Shown: positions 26,867 through 34,927, counted from the stretch's first letter. The stretch is DNA of 48,653 bases from Geobacteraceae bacterium (GCA_013377075.1 JACABD010000029.1:1-48653); one strand, 5' to 3'. Notes: a model not told the origin generated them from the letters alone. Program-made: numbers and translations.

Positions 26867-26911
26867 AGGATACGGCTGCTCTGTTACAACTGTGTTACAA
26901 ATTTGACAAGA
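26867..26911 (-). promoter_or_regulatory. Pho box and -10 of the pst operon
   Basis: On minus, three 11-base units in tandem: CTTGTCAAAT(T), TTGTAACACAG (26900-26890) and TTGTAACAGAG (26889-26879), followed after 6 bases by TATCCT (26872-26867) as -10. Eleven-base direct repeats replacing the -35 are the hallmark of PhoB operators. The same units occur at 46583-46615. Confidence 0.7.
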
Positions 26912-27003
26912 TTTTGGGAAATTGTTGGGAGTCTGTTACGATTTGGTGGCAGGTCAGGCAGATCGGCTGGTTAAGGGGGGCACGTTCCAGGCGGGAGACA
27001 AAT

Positions 27004-27040
27004 AAAAAAAAGGAGCAATTTGGATATTGCCCCTTTTTTG
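27004..27040 (-). terminator. Intrinsic terminator after the 27062 gene
   Basis: AAAAAAGGAGCAAT pairs with ATTGCCCCTTTTTT (one mismatch) across a short loop, with A/T runs on both sides. It isolates the 27062-27688 genes from the pst promoter. Confidence 0.75.
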
Positions 27041-27061
27041 TTATTTAGCTAAATGTGAGAT

Positions 27062-27325
27062 CTACGGTTTTTTCGGGCGATCTGCATTTTGCTCTTCCTT
27101 GAGTTTATCTCTGCATGCTTTTATGTCGTCGTGGTTTTTGGCTGCCTGTACGCAACTTTTTTCTTCCTGGTTGCGGGCAATTCTCTTGTCGATTCGTGCA
27201 ATGATGTCAGACTTGTGCTTTTCGAAGTTTTGCCCTGGGGTTCCTTGCTGCGGCTGATTGTCTGCTGCAAAAACCGGAATCGAGAAGAGCAGCGCCAAAA
27301 GTAGTGTACCGAGTTTTGTTTTCAT
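27062..27325 (-). CDS. Small exported charged protein
   Basis: 87 aa. Signal peptide 1-20 (IPVFA-A), mature part of about 66 residues rich in Lys, Asp, Gln and Arg with two Cys (KSCVQAAKNHDDIKACRDK) placed to form one disulfide across a helical hairpin. No known family recognised beyond similarity in style to small periplasmic proteins of Geobacter. It lies 27 bases after the next-upstream small exported gene and ends before a terminator. Confidence 0.7.
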   Translation of the reverse strand: MKTKLGTLLLALLFSIPVFAADNQPQQGTPGQNFEKHKSDIIARIDKRIARNQEEKSCVQAAKNHDDIKACRDKLKEEQNADRPKKP

Positions 27326-27352
27326 GATTACCCCCTGAATGTGATGTTGCGT

Positions 27353-27688
27353 CTACTTGACTTCGACTGTTTTGTCATTATGTTTTTTGCGCTGAATATC
27401 CTTGCTGGCCTTGTTCTGCTCGCGCTTGAGTTTATTGCGTTCTTTTTTGGTGAGCTTGCCGTCAGCTTTCATCCTCTCTTCGTCCTGCTTGATCCTGGCC
27501 TGCTCGGCTTCCAGCCTGCCAGCCTCTTTCGGGGTCAACTGTCCGCTTCCAACCCCCTGCTGAATCCGCTTCTCCTGATTCTGCTCACGCTTTTGTATCC
27601 CCGGATCATCGGTCGGGGCAGCAAGTGCAGTCCCGCCAACCATAAGTGAAAGAGCTCCTGCCAACATGACTCCAGCAAACTTTTTCAT
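27353..27688 (-). CDS. Small exported Lys/Glu-rich helical protein
   Basis: 111 aa from the ATG at 27688, which has AGGAGGAAGGT directly upstream (the open frame reaches 27730). Signal peptide 1-23 (GTALA-A). The mature part is almost all charged helix: QKREQNQEKRIQQGVGSGQL, TPKEAGRLEAEQARIKQDEER, KKERNKLKREQNKASKDI. The GVGSGQLTPKEAGRLE segment recurs in small exported proteins of beta- and deltaproteobacteria; function unknown. Probably co-transcribed with the 27062 gene. Confidence 0.75.
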   Translation of the reverse strand: MKKFAGVMLAGALSLMVGGTALAAPTDDPGIQKREQNQEKRIQQGVGSGQLTPKEAGRLEAEQARIKQDEERMKADGKLTKKERNKLKREQNKASKDIQRKKHNDKTVEVK

Positions 27689-27895
27689 ACCTTCCTCCTG
27701 AAGAGTTTTTTGCCAACTGAGGTTATGCAAAGCATATCGTGTGCCAAATAGATAAAGCCAGGTGAACAGCGCCTTTGCAGTGGTAGCAGCTTTTTGCAGG
27801 TTCTGAAATGTCTGAAATAGGGTAAACAGTAACGCTTTTAAGACAAAAGGAATTATGCCATAGTTCGGTAAATAAAGCGCAAAACGGGGATTTTT

Positions 27896-28240
27896 ATGGA
27901 TAACAGGGTCTGCGGATTCTACTGTGACAGGATTTTAAAGGGGGAGATTGAAGTCCCGGTGTACTTCGAAAATGAGCTGGTTTTTGCCTACCATCACACC
28001 AATCCGCTCTGGGAGCACCATGTTGTGCTGTTGCCGAAAAAACATGTCGAGTCGCTTTTGACTCTTGATGAGAGCGACAACGGGCTGCTGCTTGAGCTGA
28101 TCGGCACGGCGAAGATGATTGCCGGGGATTTCATGGCACGCTTTGGTGCTGCCAGGGTTTATACCAATCTTGGTGATTATCAGTCAGAAAAGCATCTCCA
28201 CTGGCACATCGGCAGCGGCAGGCAGTTGCGGCCTTACTGA
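27896..28240 (+). CDS. HIT family nucleotide-binding protein
   Basis: 114 aa. The histidine triad HLHWHIGSG is near residue 100, with the upstream HHVVLLPKKHVESLL strand typical of the family. HIT proteins hydrolyse nucleotide phosphoramidates or dinucleotides, with the middle His as nucleophile. The N-terminal C-x-x-C pair (CGFYC) could be part of a zinc site. A GGGGA stretch precedes the ATG. It is a lone plus-strand gene, followed 10 bases later by a palindromic repeat. Confidence 0.9.
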   Translation: MDNRVCGFYCDRILKGEIEVPVYFENELVFAYHHTNPLWEHHVVLLPKKHVESLLTLDESDNGLLLELIGTAKMIAGDFMARFGAARVYTNLGDYQSEKHLHWHIGSGRQLRPY

Positions 28241-28249
28241 AACAGGGTA

Positions 28250-28294
28250 GCGCTCCCCTGCCCCCTCTTAACTAGGAGGGGGCAGGGGGCGCTA
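28250..28294. repeat. GC-rich palindrome after the HIT gene
   Basis: AGCGC, CCCCTGCCCCCTC and TTAACTA in the centre, then GAGGGGGCAGGGG and GCGCT: a nearly perfect stem of about 18 bp. The arm CCCCCTGCCCCCTCTTA recurs after ovoA at 32942. It may terminate transcription from both sides. Confidence 0.75.
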
Positions 28295-28306
28295 TACCTC
28301 TGAATC

Positions 28307-29647
28307 TCAGCTGCTCCGGTTACCCGTTCTCCCCGGTCTGAATCCTGTTTTTGGGGCGGATCTTGTCTCTGCTATCCTGGGTTTGGGTGACTGATGTGGA
28401 TTTGCCGCAGCAGGCTTGGCAGGTTTCCCGGCAGCTCCACCGCTTTTAGCAGTTTTATGACCTTTGCCCGGCCCACGGGGCTCCCTTGGTGCTCTGACAA
28501 ACTCCAGATCCTTTTTCGGTGCAGCAACCGTATAGTCAAAATCCGCCAGAGTTTTCCGTTCAAGCCTGCCACCGAGTTTCTTTTCGATTGCCAGCACCAT
28601 AGAGTTATCTTCGCTTGTCACCATTGTAAAGGCATCGCCGGTTTTTGCTGCCCGCCCTGTTCTGCCGATCCTGTGTACATAGGCTTCAGGTGTGTCCGGG
28701 ATGTCGTAGTTGATGACGTGGGAGATCTGGGAAACATCGATCCCCCTTGCAGCAATATCGGTGGCAACAAGGATCTGGTAGGTGCCGTCGCGAAAGCCGT
28801 TCAGTGCGGCCTGACGCCGGTTCTGGGAAAGGTTCCCCTGCAATGATACCGCCTTGTAACCAAGTTTCTCCAGCTGCTCACCAACCCGTTTGGCGCGGTG
28901 CTTTGTCTTGGTGAAGACCAGCACAGATTCGGTATCGGTCTGCTCCAGCAGTTTGAGGAGCAGCGGTGTCTTCAGGTGCTGCCCCACCGGATAGAGGGCA
29001 TGGCTCACCGTTACCGGCGGTGCCAGATTACTCACCTGCACCGTGACCGGATTGGTCAGGGTCTCGTTGGCAAGGGTGCGGATGTCCGGAGGCATGGTGG
29101 CTGAGAAGAGAAGTGTCTGCCGCTTTGCCGGGAGCTGCTTGAGAATGCGGCGGATGTCGGGGAGAAATCCCATGTCGAACATCTGGTCAGCCTCGTCAAG
29201 TACCAGCAGATCAAGGCGGGAGAGGTCGATGGTCTTCTGCGACATGTGGTCGAGCAGCCGACCGGGGCAGGCGACGACGATTTCGACACCATGCTTGAGC
29301 TTTTGAATCTGAGGGTTGACATTTACTCCGCCATAAATGGTGAGGCTTCTGACGCTGGTCTTTTTCCCAAGCTGGGCGATCGACTCGTGAATCTGCTCGG
29401 CAAGCTCACGGGTCGGAGCAATGATCAGGGCTCTAACATGACCGCGGGGGCCATCGACCAGTCGATTCAGGATCGGCAGGGCAAACGCGGCTGTCTTGCC
29501 TGTGCCGGTCTGGGCGAGGCCCATGACGTCGCGACCCTCCATGACCGATGGGATAGCCTGCTCTTGAATCGGTGTCGGCGTGGCGTAGCCGGCGGCTTCG
29601 ATGCCGGCTGCGACCTGGTGATGAAATTGAAAATCTTTGAAATCCAT
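28307..29647 (-). CDS. rhlE: DEAD-box RNA helicase, RhlE-like
   Basis: 446 aa from the ATG at 29647 (AAGGAG 4 bases upstream). Q motif PTPIQEQAIP, Walker A AQTGTGKT, motif Ia PTRELAEQI, DEAD box LVLDEADQMFDMGFLPDIRRIL, SAT (LLFSATMPPD), motif V ATDIAARGIDV and motif VI HRIGRTGR. The FDMGFLPDIRRIL context is typical of RhlE. The C-terminal 80 residues are basic and Pro/Gly/Ala-rich, an RNA-binding tail. It unwinds RNA in ribosome assembly or decay. A terminator-like hairpin stands in its leader (29672-29693). Confidence 0.9.
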   Translation of the reverse strand: MDFKDFQFHHQVAAGIEAAGYATPTPIQEQAIPSVMEGRDVMGLAQTGTGKTAAFALPILNRLVDGPRGHVRALIIAPTRELAEQIHESIAQLGKKTSVRSLTIYGGVNVNPQIQKLKHGVEIVVACPGRLLDHMSQKTIDLSRLDLLVLDEADQMFDMGFLPDIRRILKQLPAKRQTLLFSATMPPDIRTLANETLTNPVTVQVSNLAPPVTVSHALYPVGQHLKTPLLLKLLEQTDTESVLVFTKTKHRAKRVGEQLEKLGYKAVSLQGNLSQNRRQAALNGFRDGTYQILVATDIAARGIDVSQISHVINYDIPDTPEAYVHRIGRTGRAAKTGDAFTMVTSEDNSMVLAIEKKLGGRLERKTLADFDYTVAAPKKDLEFVRAPREPRGPGKGHKTAKSGGAAGKPAKPAAANPHQSPKPRIAETRSAPKTGFRPGRTGNRSS

Positions 29648-29671
29648 GAAACTCCTTTGTATACAACGCAA

Positions 29672-29693
29672 AAAGCCCCGGAATTCGGGGCTT
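29672..29693 (-). terminator. Terminator-like hairpin in the rhlE leader
   Basis: On minus: AAGCCCCG, loop AATTC, CGGGGCTT, then TTTTGCG. It has stem and T-run of an intrinsic terminator, yet no gene lies upstream on this strand; it lies between the candidate promoter at 29738-29767 and the rhlE ribosome site. This fits an attenuator. Confidence 0.7.
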
Positions 29694-29737
29694 GCACAGA
29701 TATGTTTTTTTGTGTGCTGCTGGTTGAATTAGATTTT

Positions 29738-29767
29738 ACCGTAACAGGTTTGATTCGAAAATGTCAA
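29738..29767 (-). promoter_or_regulatory. Candidate rhlE promoter
   Basis: Minus strand TTGACA (29767-29762), 18 bases, TACGGT (29743-29738). The predicted leader is about 85-90 nt and contains the hairpin at 29672-29693. Confidence 0.45.
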
Positions 29768-29852
29768 GTTTCCTGCTGAGAGAAGGGGCTGATTTGATTT
29801 TATCGGGGACAATTGGTACGCTGTGAAATTGGCTTGAGCGAGCATTTCCCCC

Positions 29853-29880
29853 TTGTAAAGTTCAGTTGAATAGATAGAAT
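29853..29880 (+). promoter_or_regulatory. Candidate promoter of the OmpA-like gene
   Basis: TTGTAA 29853-29858, 16 bases, TAGAAT 29875-29880, about 60 bases before the ATG at 29940. Confidence 0.45.
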
Positions 29881-29939
29881 AACTTGAATAATGTTCTGAG
29901 TAATCAGGAGCTGAATTTTAATTTCAAAGGAGAAAAAGT

Positions 29940-30626
29940 ATGGGGATGAGACTTATCTTTAAGGCAGTTTTAGGGCTGACAGCTTGCGCCTTCCTGGTTT
30001 CCGGTTGCGCTACCAACCCTGATGGCAGTATAGAGTGGCAGAAAACCGCTATCGGTTCCATTGGTGGCGCTGCTGTCGGTGCAGGGGTCGGTGCTCTGGT
30101 CGGCGGCAAGACACATCGCGGACGCAATGCCGCAATCGGTGGACTTACCGGCGCCGTGATCGGTGGCGGCATCGGCAATTACATGGACCGTCAGGCAGCT
30201 GAGCTCAAAAAGAGTATGCCTGAGGCAGAAGTTGTCCGGGATGGAGATAAGGTGTTTGTTGCACTCCCTTCAGGAATTCTTTTTGACACCGGCAAGGATG
30301 CGCTCAAACCTGCTGCCATGGACTCTCTTGGGAAAGCAGCAGCTACGCTCAGAAACTCGGAAACAAACATAATTATTCAGGGGCACACCGATTCGACTGG
30401 CTCTGCCAGCGTCAATCAGGCTTTGAGCGAAAGACGTGCCCATAGAGTCCTCGATTATCTGGCATCCAATGGCGTTCCTGCCTCAAGAATGTCGGCTGTC
30501 GGTTACGGGTCTAGCCACCCGGTAGCCCCAAATGACACAGATGCGAACCGGGCACTGAATCGCCGCGTTCAGCTTGAGATCAGCCCCAATGACAATGCCA
30601 GGGCACAAAACAGCGGCTCGAACTGA
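29940..30626 (+). CDS. OmpA-family lipoprotein with glycine zipper
   Basis: 228 aa. Lipoprotein signal with lipobox VSGC (Cys about 23). Residues 35-85 form a glycine-zipper region (GSIGGAAVGAGVGALVGG, AAIGGLTGAVIGGGIGNYMD). Residues 110-220 are an OmpA C-terminal domain that binds peptidoglycan: FDTGKDALKPAAMDSL, IIIQGHTDSTG, NQALSERRAHRVLDYL, SAVGYGSSHPVAPN and NRRVQLEI. It resembles YiaD-type proteins that tether the outer membrane to the cell wall. AAAGGAG lies 8 bases before the ATG. Confidence 0.92.
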   Translation: MGMRLIFKAVLGLTACAFLVSGCATNPDGSIEWQKTAIGSIGGAAVGAGVGALVGGKTHRGRNAAIGGLTGAVIGGGIGNYMDRQAAELKKSMPEAEVVRDGDKVFVALPSGILFDTGKDALKPAAMDSLGKAAATLRNSETNIIIQGHTDSTGSASVNQALSERRAHRVLDYLASNGVPASRMSAVGYGSSHPVAPNDTDANRALNRRVQLEISPNDNARAQNSGSN

Positions 30627-30659
30627 TTTATGTTGCAGGACGTGCTGGTGGTTAAACAG

Positions 30660-30696
30660 AAACGGGGCTGGCATTTGTCGGCTCCGTTTTATTTTA
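30660..30696 (+). terminator. Intrinsic terminator after the OmpA-like gene
   Basis: AACGGGGC pairs with GCTCCGTT (one G-T pair), followed by TTATTTT. Confidence 0.65.
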
Positions 30697-30828
30697 ATGA
30701 TTGCTGGCAAGATTACGGCCGTCGTTTATAATTGGTTAGTTCAGTCGGAGCCCGAACACTCGCTCCGGCAGATGCCTGCCACCAACTGGTGCGACATCGG
30801 GCAGCATCAATTTTAGAGGAGCATTAAC

Positions 30829-32940
30829 ATGAGCCTGAAATCAACCCGTAGCACCCTGCTTGACAGCGGCGACCCTGAAGTTAAGCGGGCCGAAGTCCTT
30901 GAATATTTCCGCAAGACCTGGGAGATCGATGAAAAGCTCTATGACATCATCAACAGTGACGATACCTTCCTGCTCCGCCCCGACCGGCTCCGTCACCCGC
31001 TGATCTTCTATTTCGGCCATACCGCCACTTTCTTCATCAACAAGCTGACCATCGCCCGGATAATCGACCAGCGGATCAATCCGAAATTCGAGTCGATGTT
31101 TGCCGTCGGCGTTGATGAGATGTCATGGGACGACCTTGATGAGCGCCACTACGACTGGCCGAGCCGAAAAGAGGTCAAGGATTACCGTGATCAGGCTAAG
31201 GTGCTGGTTGAAAAGCTGATCATGACCATGCCGCTGATCCTGCCAATAAGCTGGGACTCTCCATGGTGGGTGATCATGATGGGGATCGAGCATGAACGGA
31301 TTCATCTTGAGACCTCGTCGGTGCTAATCCGCCAACTCCCCATAGACCGGGTAGCGCAGCTCGATTTCTGGGACATCTGCAAGGAAAGCGGCGAGCCCCC
31401 GTCAAACGGGCTGTTGCAGGTGCCGGGTGGTGTGGTGCGCCTTGGCAAGAGGGCTGACAGCCCTCTCTACGGCTGGGATAATGAGTATGGCAGCCACGAA
31501 GCCGAAGTTGCGCCGTTCTGCGCGGCAAAGTATCTGGTGTCAAACCGGGAGTTCCTGGAGTTTGTCGAGGCAGGGTGCTACCAGAAGCAGGAGCACTGGT
31601 GCGAAGAGGGGTGGCAGTGGCGGGAGTTCAAACAGGCGGAGCATCCGCTCTTCTGGCTGAAGGGTGAAAGCGGCTGGCGCTTGCGCACCGTGGCAGCTGA
31701 GATCCCTCTGCCGTGGAACTGGCCGGTGGAGGTCAACTATCTGGAGGCCAAGGCGTTTTGCAACTGGAAATCAGCAGCAAGCGGCAAGCCGATCCGGATG
31801 CCGACGGAGGATGAGTGGCACAGGCTCATCGACTTCTGCGAAGTACCGGATCAACCCGCCTGGCAGACAGCTCCGGGGAATATCAACCTGGAGCACTGGT
31901 CTTCGCCATGCCCCGTTGATCGCTTCAGCCATGGCGATTTTTTCGACATTATCGGCAATGTCTGGCAGTGGACCGAGACGCCGATCTACCCGTTTGCTGG
32001 CTTTCGGGTTCACCCCTGGTACGACGATTTCTCCACCCCGACCTTTGACACACGGCACAATCTCATTAAGGGTGGTTCCTGGATCTCAACCGGCAATGAG
32101 GCGACACGGGAAGCCCGCTACGCCTTCAGGCGGCATTTCTTCCAGCATGCCGGTTTCCGCTATGTTGAGAGCGCATCTCCGGTGGAAATCCACGATAACC
32201 AGTACGAAAGTGATGCCCTCTCCAGCCAGTACTGCGACGCTCACTATGGTGCGGAGCATTTCGGTGTCCTCAATTTCCAGCTGACTGTTGCCCGGTTCTG
32301 TCTTGCCGCCATGCAGGGGAAACCCATGGGACACGCCCTTGATCTTGGCTGCGCCGTGGGGAGGTCATCATTCGAGCTTGCCCAAGGTGGTTTTGCAAAG
32401 GTCACCGGCCTCGACTTCTCAACCCGTTTCTTCCGCCTGGCCACACGGATGTGCGAAGAGGGGTATCTGCGCTACGCCGCCGTTGAAGAGGGTGAAGTTG
32501 TCTCCTACCACGAAGTCGGGCTTGAGAGACTTGGTCTTGACAAGGTGGCAGGTCGGGTGCAATTCTGGCAGGCAGATGCTTGTAATCTGCCGGAGAAATT
32601 CACCGGCTACGATCTGGTGCTGGCCGCCAATCTGATCGACAGGCTCTACTCGCCGAAGAGCTTTCTCGCAAGCATCCACGAGCGGATGAATCCCGGTGCT
32701 CTGCTGGTGCTCACCTCCCCCTACACCTGGCTTGAGGAATTTACTAAACGGGAAGAGTGGCTTGGCGGCTATCGTCAGGCAGGGGAGCCGGTCTGGTCAC
32801 TGGACGGGCTGAAAGAGGCGCTTGCACCAAGGTTCAGGATGGTTGGCGAACCACGGGATGTGGAGTTTGTGATTCGGGAAACAAGGCGAAAGTTCCAGCA
32901 CACTGTGGCTGAATTGACAGTTTGGGAGCTTGTTCCATAA
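30829..32940 (+). CDS. ovoA: 5-histidylcysteine sulfoxide synthase / 4-mercaptohistidine N-methyltransferase OvoA
   Basis: 703 aa, three-part OvoA. Residues 1-170 form the DinB-like domain with iron ligands (FYFGHTATFF, then EHERIHLE, an H-x3-H-x-E motif). Residues 190-450 form the formylglycine-enzyme-type sulfatase-modifying fold (NREFLEFVEAGCY, VWQWTETPIYPF, FRRHFFQHAGFRY). Residues 480-703 form an SAM methyltransferase (HALDLGCAVGRSSFELAQGG). It joins Cys to His using O2 and iron and later methylates the imidazole N to give ovothiol A. Start ATG with AGAGGA upstream. The next gene encodes a matching PLP lyase. Confidence 0.93.
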   Translation: MSLKSTRSTLLDSGDPEVKRAEVLEYFRKTWEIDEKLYDIINSDDTFLLRPDRLRHPLIFYFGHTATFFINKLTIARIIDQRINPKFESMFAVGVDEMSWDDLDERHYDWPSRKEVKDYRDQAKVLVEKLIMTMPLILPISWDSPWWVIMMGIEHERIHLETSSVLIRQLPIDRVAQLDFWDICKESGEPPSNGLLQVPGGVVRLGKRADSPLYGWDNEYGSHEAEVAPFCAAKYLVSNREFLEFVEAGCYQKQEHWCEEGWQWREFKQAEHPLFWLKGESGWRLRTVAAEIPLPWNWPVEVNYLEAKAFCNWKSAASGKPIRMPTEDEWHRLIDFCEVPDQPAWQTAPGNINLEHWSSPCPVDRFSHGDFFDIIGNVWQWTETPIYPFAGFRVHPWYDDFSTPTFDTRHNLIKGGSWISTGNEATREARYAFRRHFFQHAGFRYVESASPVEIHDNQYESDALSSQYCDAHYGAEHFGVLNFQLTVARFCLAAMQGKPMGHALDLGCAVGRSSFELAQGGFAKVTGLDFSTRFFRLATRMCEEGYLRYAAVEEGEVVSYHEVGLERLGLDKVAGRVQFWQADACNLPEKFTGYDLVLAANLIDRLYSPKSFLASIHERMNPGALLVLTSPYTWLEEFTKREEWLGGYRQAGEPVWSLDGLKEALAPRFRMVGEPRDVEFVIRETRRKFQHTVAELTVWELVP

Positions 32941-32941
32941 C

Positions 32942-33047
32942 GCCCCCTGCCCCCCTCTTAGCTTAAGAGGGGGAACTCCTCGGAGTTACAGCATAATTTC
33001 AGTTAGCACGTCCCTCCCCTTAAGATAAGGGGAGGACAGGAGGAGTT
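32942..33047. repeat. Cluster of palindromes after ovoA
   Basis: First unit: CCCCCTGCCCCC then CCCTCTTAGCTTAAGAGGG; small stem ACTCC/GGAGT near 32974-32987; second unit TCCCTCCCCTTA / TAAGGGGAGGACA near 33011-33037. The first unit shares its arm with the palindrome at 28250. It fills most of the ovoA-ovoB gap (146 bases). Confidence 0.7.
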
Positions 33048-33086
33048 ATGAAAAGGTGTGCAGATTTTACCAACACAGGAGCTTAA

Positions 33087-34253
33087 ATGATTAACAGATT
33101 CGACTTTGATACCCCGGTTGATCGCCGTGGGACGAGCAGCGACAAATGGGAAAAATATGCCGGGCGGGATATCATCCCCCTCTGGGTGGCTGACATGGAT
33201 TTCCGCTCGCCACCTTCAGTTATAGAAGAGCTGGAGAAGCGGGTGCAGCACGGCGTCTTCGGTTATACGGTGACCCCGCCGGAGCTGATTGAAACAGTTC
33301 AGGCGATGCTGCTGAGCGAATACGGCTGGCAGGTGCCGAAAGAGTGGCTTGTCTGGATGCCTGGTTTGGTCTGCGGTATCAATCTGTCCTGCCGGGCGGC
33401 CTGCGAGCTGGGGGAAGCCATCGCCACATTCACACCGGTATATCCGCCGTTCCTCTCAGCGCCGAGGCTTGCCGGACTGGAACTGATAACCTGTGATCTC
33501 AGGTGTGACGGCGATCTCTGGAGTATGAACCTGGAAGAGCTTGAGAAAAGGCTCACCCCCGAGACCAGACTTCTGCTCCTCTGTTCCCCCCACAATCCTG
33601 TCGGGCGGGTCTGGACAAGGGATGAGCAGCTGGCGCTGCTGGATCTGGCGGAGCGCCACGACCTGATTGTCTGCTCCGACGAGATTCACTCCGGCCTTGT
33701 GCTGGATCAGGATAAACAGCATATACCGTTCGCCACCCTCTCCCATGAGGCGGAACAGCGGACTATCACCCTCCTTGCTCCGAGTAAAACGTTCAATATT
33801 GCCGGTCTTGGCTGCTCAATCGCCATCATTGCCGATGAAAACCTGCGCCACCGCTTCAGACGGGTCATGGCAGGGGTGGTCCCGTCGGTGAACCAGCTTG
33901 CCTACGCTGCTGCCTATGCTGCCTACAAGGGTGGAGAAGAGTGGCGGCAGAGCCTTGTGGAATACCTGCGCGGCAACCGGGATTTGGTTATTGAAAAAAT
34001 CGGTGAAATGCCCGGACTGAAAGCCTGGCCGGTTGAGGCAACCTATCTGATCTGGATTGATGCCCGAGGGCTGGGGGTGGCAGATCCTGGCGCATTTTTT
34101 GAAAATGCAGGGGTTGGTCTTTCAGACGGTACACCATTCGGCGCTCCCGGTTTTCTCCGTCTTAACTTCGGCTGCAGCCGAAGTCTGCTGGTAGAGGCGC
34201 TATCCAGAATGAAATCAGCCGTACAGTGTTTATGTTCATCTACAAGTTCCTGA
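33087..34253 (+). CDS. PLP-dependent beta-lyase / MalY-PatB aminotransferase, candidate OvoB
   Basis: 388 aa, fold type I aminotransferase. Conserved features: PLWVADMDFRSPPSV at the N-terminus, SPHNPVGRVW, CSDEIHSGL, the PLP-binding Lys in LAPSKTFNIAGLG (about 234), and RLNFGCSR near the C-terminus with the substrate carboxylate Arg. The family cleaves C-S bonds of cystathionine-like substrates. Placed directly after ovoA, it is a good candidate for OvoB, the sulfoxide lyase that releases 4-mercaptohistidine from 5-histidylcysteine sulfoxide; by sequence alone it could be an ordinary PatB. Its TGA overlaps the next ATG. Confidence 0.85.
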   Translation: MINRFDFDTPVDRRGTSSDKWEKYAGRDIIPLWVADMDFRSPPSVIEELEKRVQHGVFGYTVTPPELIETVQAMLLSEYGWQVPKEWLVWMPGLVCGINLSCRAACELGEAIATFTPVYPPFLSAPRLAGLELITCDLRCDGDLWSMNLEELEKRLTPETRLLLLCSPHNPVGRVWTRDEQLALLDLAERHDLIVCSDEIHSGLVLDQDKQHIPFATLSHEAEQRTITLLAPSKTFNIAGLGCSIAIIADENLRHRFRRVMAGVVPSVNQLAYAAAYAAYKGGEEWRQSLVEYLRGNRDLVIEKIGEMPGLKAWPVEATYLIWIDARGLGVADPGAFFENAGVGLSDGTPFGAPGFLRLNFGCSRSLLVEALSRMKSAVQCLCSSTSS

Positions 34254-34492
34254 TGAGCGTAGACTCTATGCCGGCAGAAAAAGTTTCGCCTGAATTGCTG
34301 ACAAACTCTCAAGGCCTTTATTTGAAAGGGATTCGCCATCGGCAGGAGCTTACCCAGGAAGACCTTTCCGCCCTCACTGGAATTCCCCGTCGTCACATCA
34401 GCGAAATGGAGTCAGGAAAAAGGAGTATAGGCAAAACAACCGCCCATAAGCTGGCGGATGCGCTCAAGGCTGATTATCGGATGTTTCTATAA
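34253..34492 (+). CDS. Small XRE/Cro-type HTH protein (antitoxin-like), no toxin partner
   Basis: 79 aa from the ATG at 34253, which overlaps the ovoB TGA (TGATG); the open frame reaches back to 34226. A single helix-turn-helix: GIRHRQELTQEDLSALTGIP, RRHISEMESGKRSIGK, then KLADALKADYRMFL. The second half is closely similar to the antitoxin-like protein at 35205-35567 (TGIP-x-RHISEME-x-GKR, KLA-AL--DYR-FL). No RelE-like gene adjoins it, so it is an orphan; coupling to the ovothiol pair may be accidental or regulatory. Confidence 0.75.
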   Translation: MSVDSMPAEKVSPELLTNSQGLYLKGIRHRQELTQEDLSALTGIPRRHISEMESGKRSIGKTTAHKLADALKADYRMFL

Positions 34493-34591
34493 GGCATAAG
34501 TTGTCGTAGCTGTTGGTGGTGGAGTCGGTGAGGGTGGATTTGACTTGGTGAATTTCTCTTGCTTTATTATGAGTTTGGGAGAGTTGGTCAG

Positions 34592-34927
34592 CTAATCAAC
34601 GATGTTACCTCTGCTTTTCCTTATTTCAGCCACAGTCTCAAGCATTTGATCAAAAATTTCCTCCATAAGAGAGTTAAATTTAACAGGCCTATAATATTTT
34701 ATATAATCTCCACCAAAAAAATGAGAGAGGCATTGAACTTGTCTCCAGAGTTCATTAATAGTATCAGGGTTTTTTGAAGCTAACGAAACTGTTGCGAAAT
34801 CGATAAATTTCCTATCACGCTCAAGAGCAGCTATATCATTTGCTGTTAACTTCTGAGAAATATCAGCTTCATAGATTAAATCGGACAACTTCTGAAACTG
34901 GTTTAACATATTAGTTATTTTATCCAT
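34592..34927 (-). CDS. AT-rich gene of unknown function
   Basis: 111 aa from the ATG at 34927 (AAGAAGGT 4 bases upstream; the open frame reaches 35029). Predicted mostly helical, no signal or membrane segment: MDKITNMLNQFQKLSDLIYEA, then RDRKFIDFATVSLASKNPD, LWRQVQCLSHFFGGDY, and EEIFDQMLETVAEIRKSRG. No family recognised. Its composition is visibly more AT-rich than the surroundings and it sits between the orphan HTH gene and a toxin-antitoxin pair, consistent with acquired DNA. No neighbour in operon distance; 34928-35204 contains no gene I can support. Confidence 0.55.
   Translation of the reverse strand: MDKITNMLNQFQKLSDLIYEADISQKLTANDIAALERDRKFIDFATVSLASKNPDTINELWRQVQCLSHFFGGDYIKYYRPVKFNSLMEEIFDQMLETVAEIRKSRGNIVD

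Noticed and set aside
26895-27003. A minus-strand frame with a heme-type CLTCH motif (…QPICLTCHQIV…) between the terminator and the Pho box.
   Set aside because: No start codon or ribosome site, only about 35 codons, and it overlaps the Pho box and terminator. Possibly a relic of a cytochrome gene, but not supportable.
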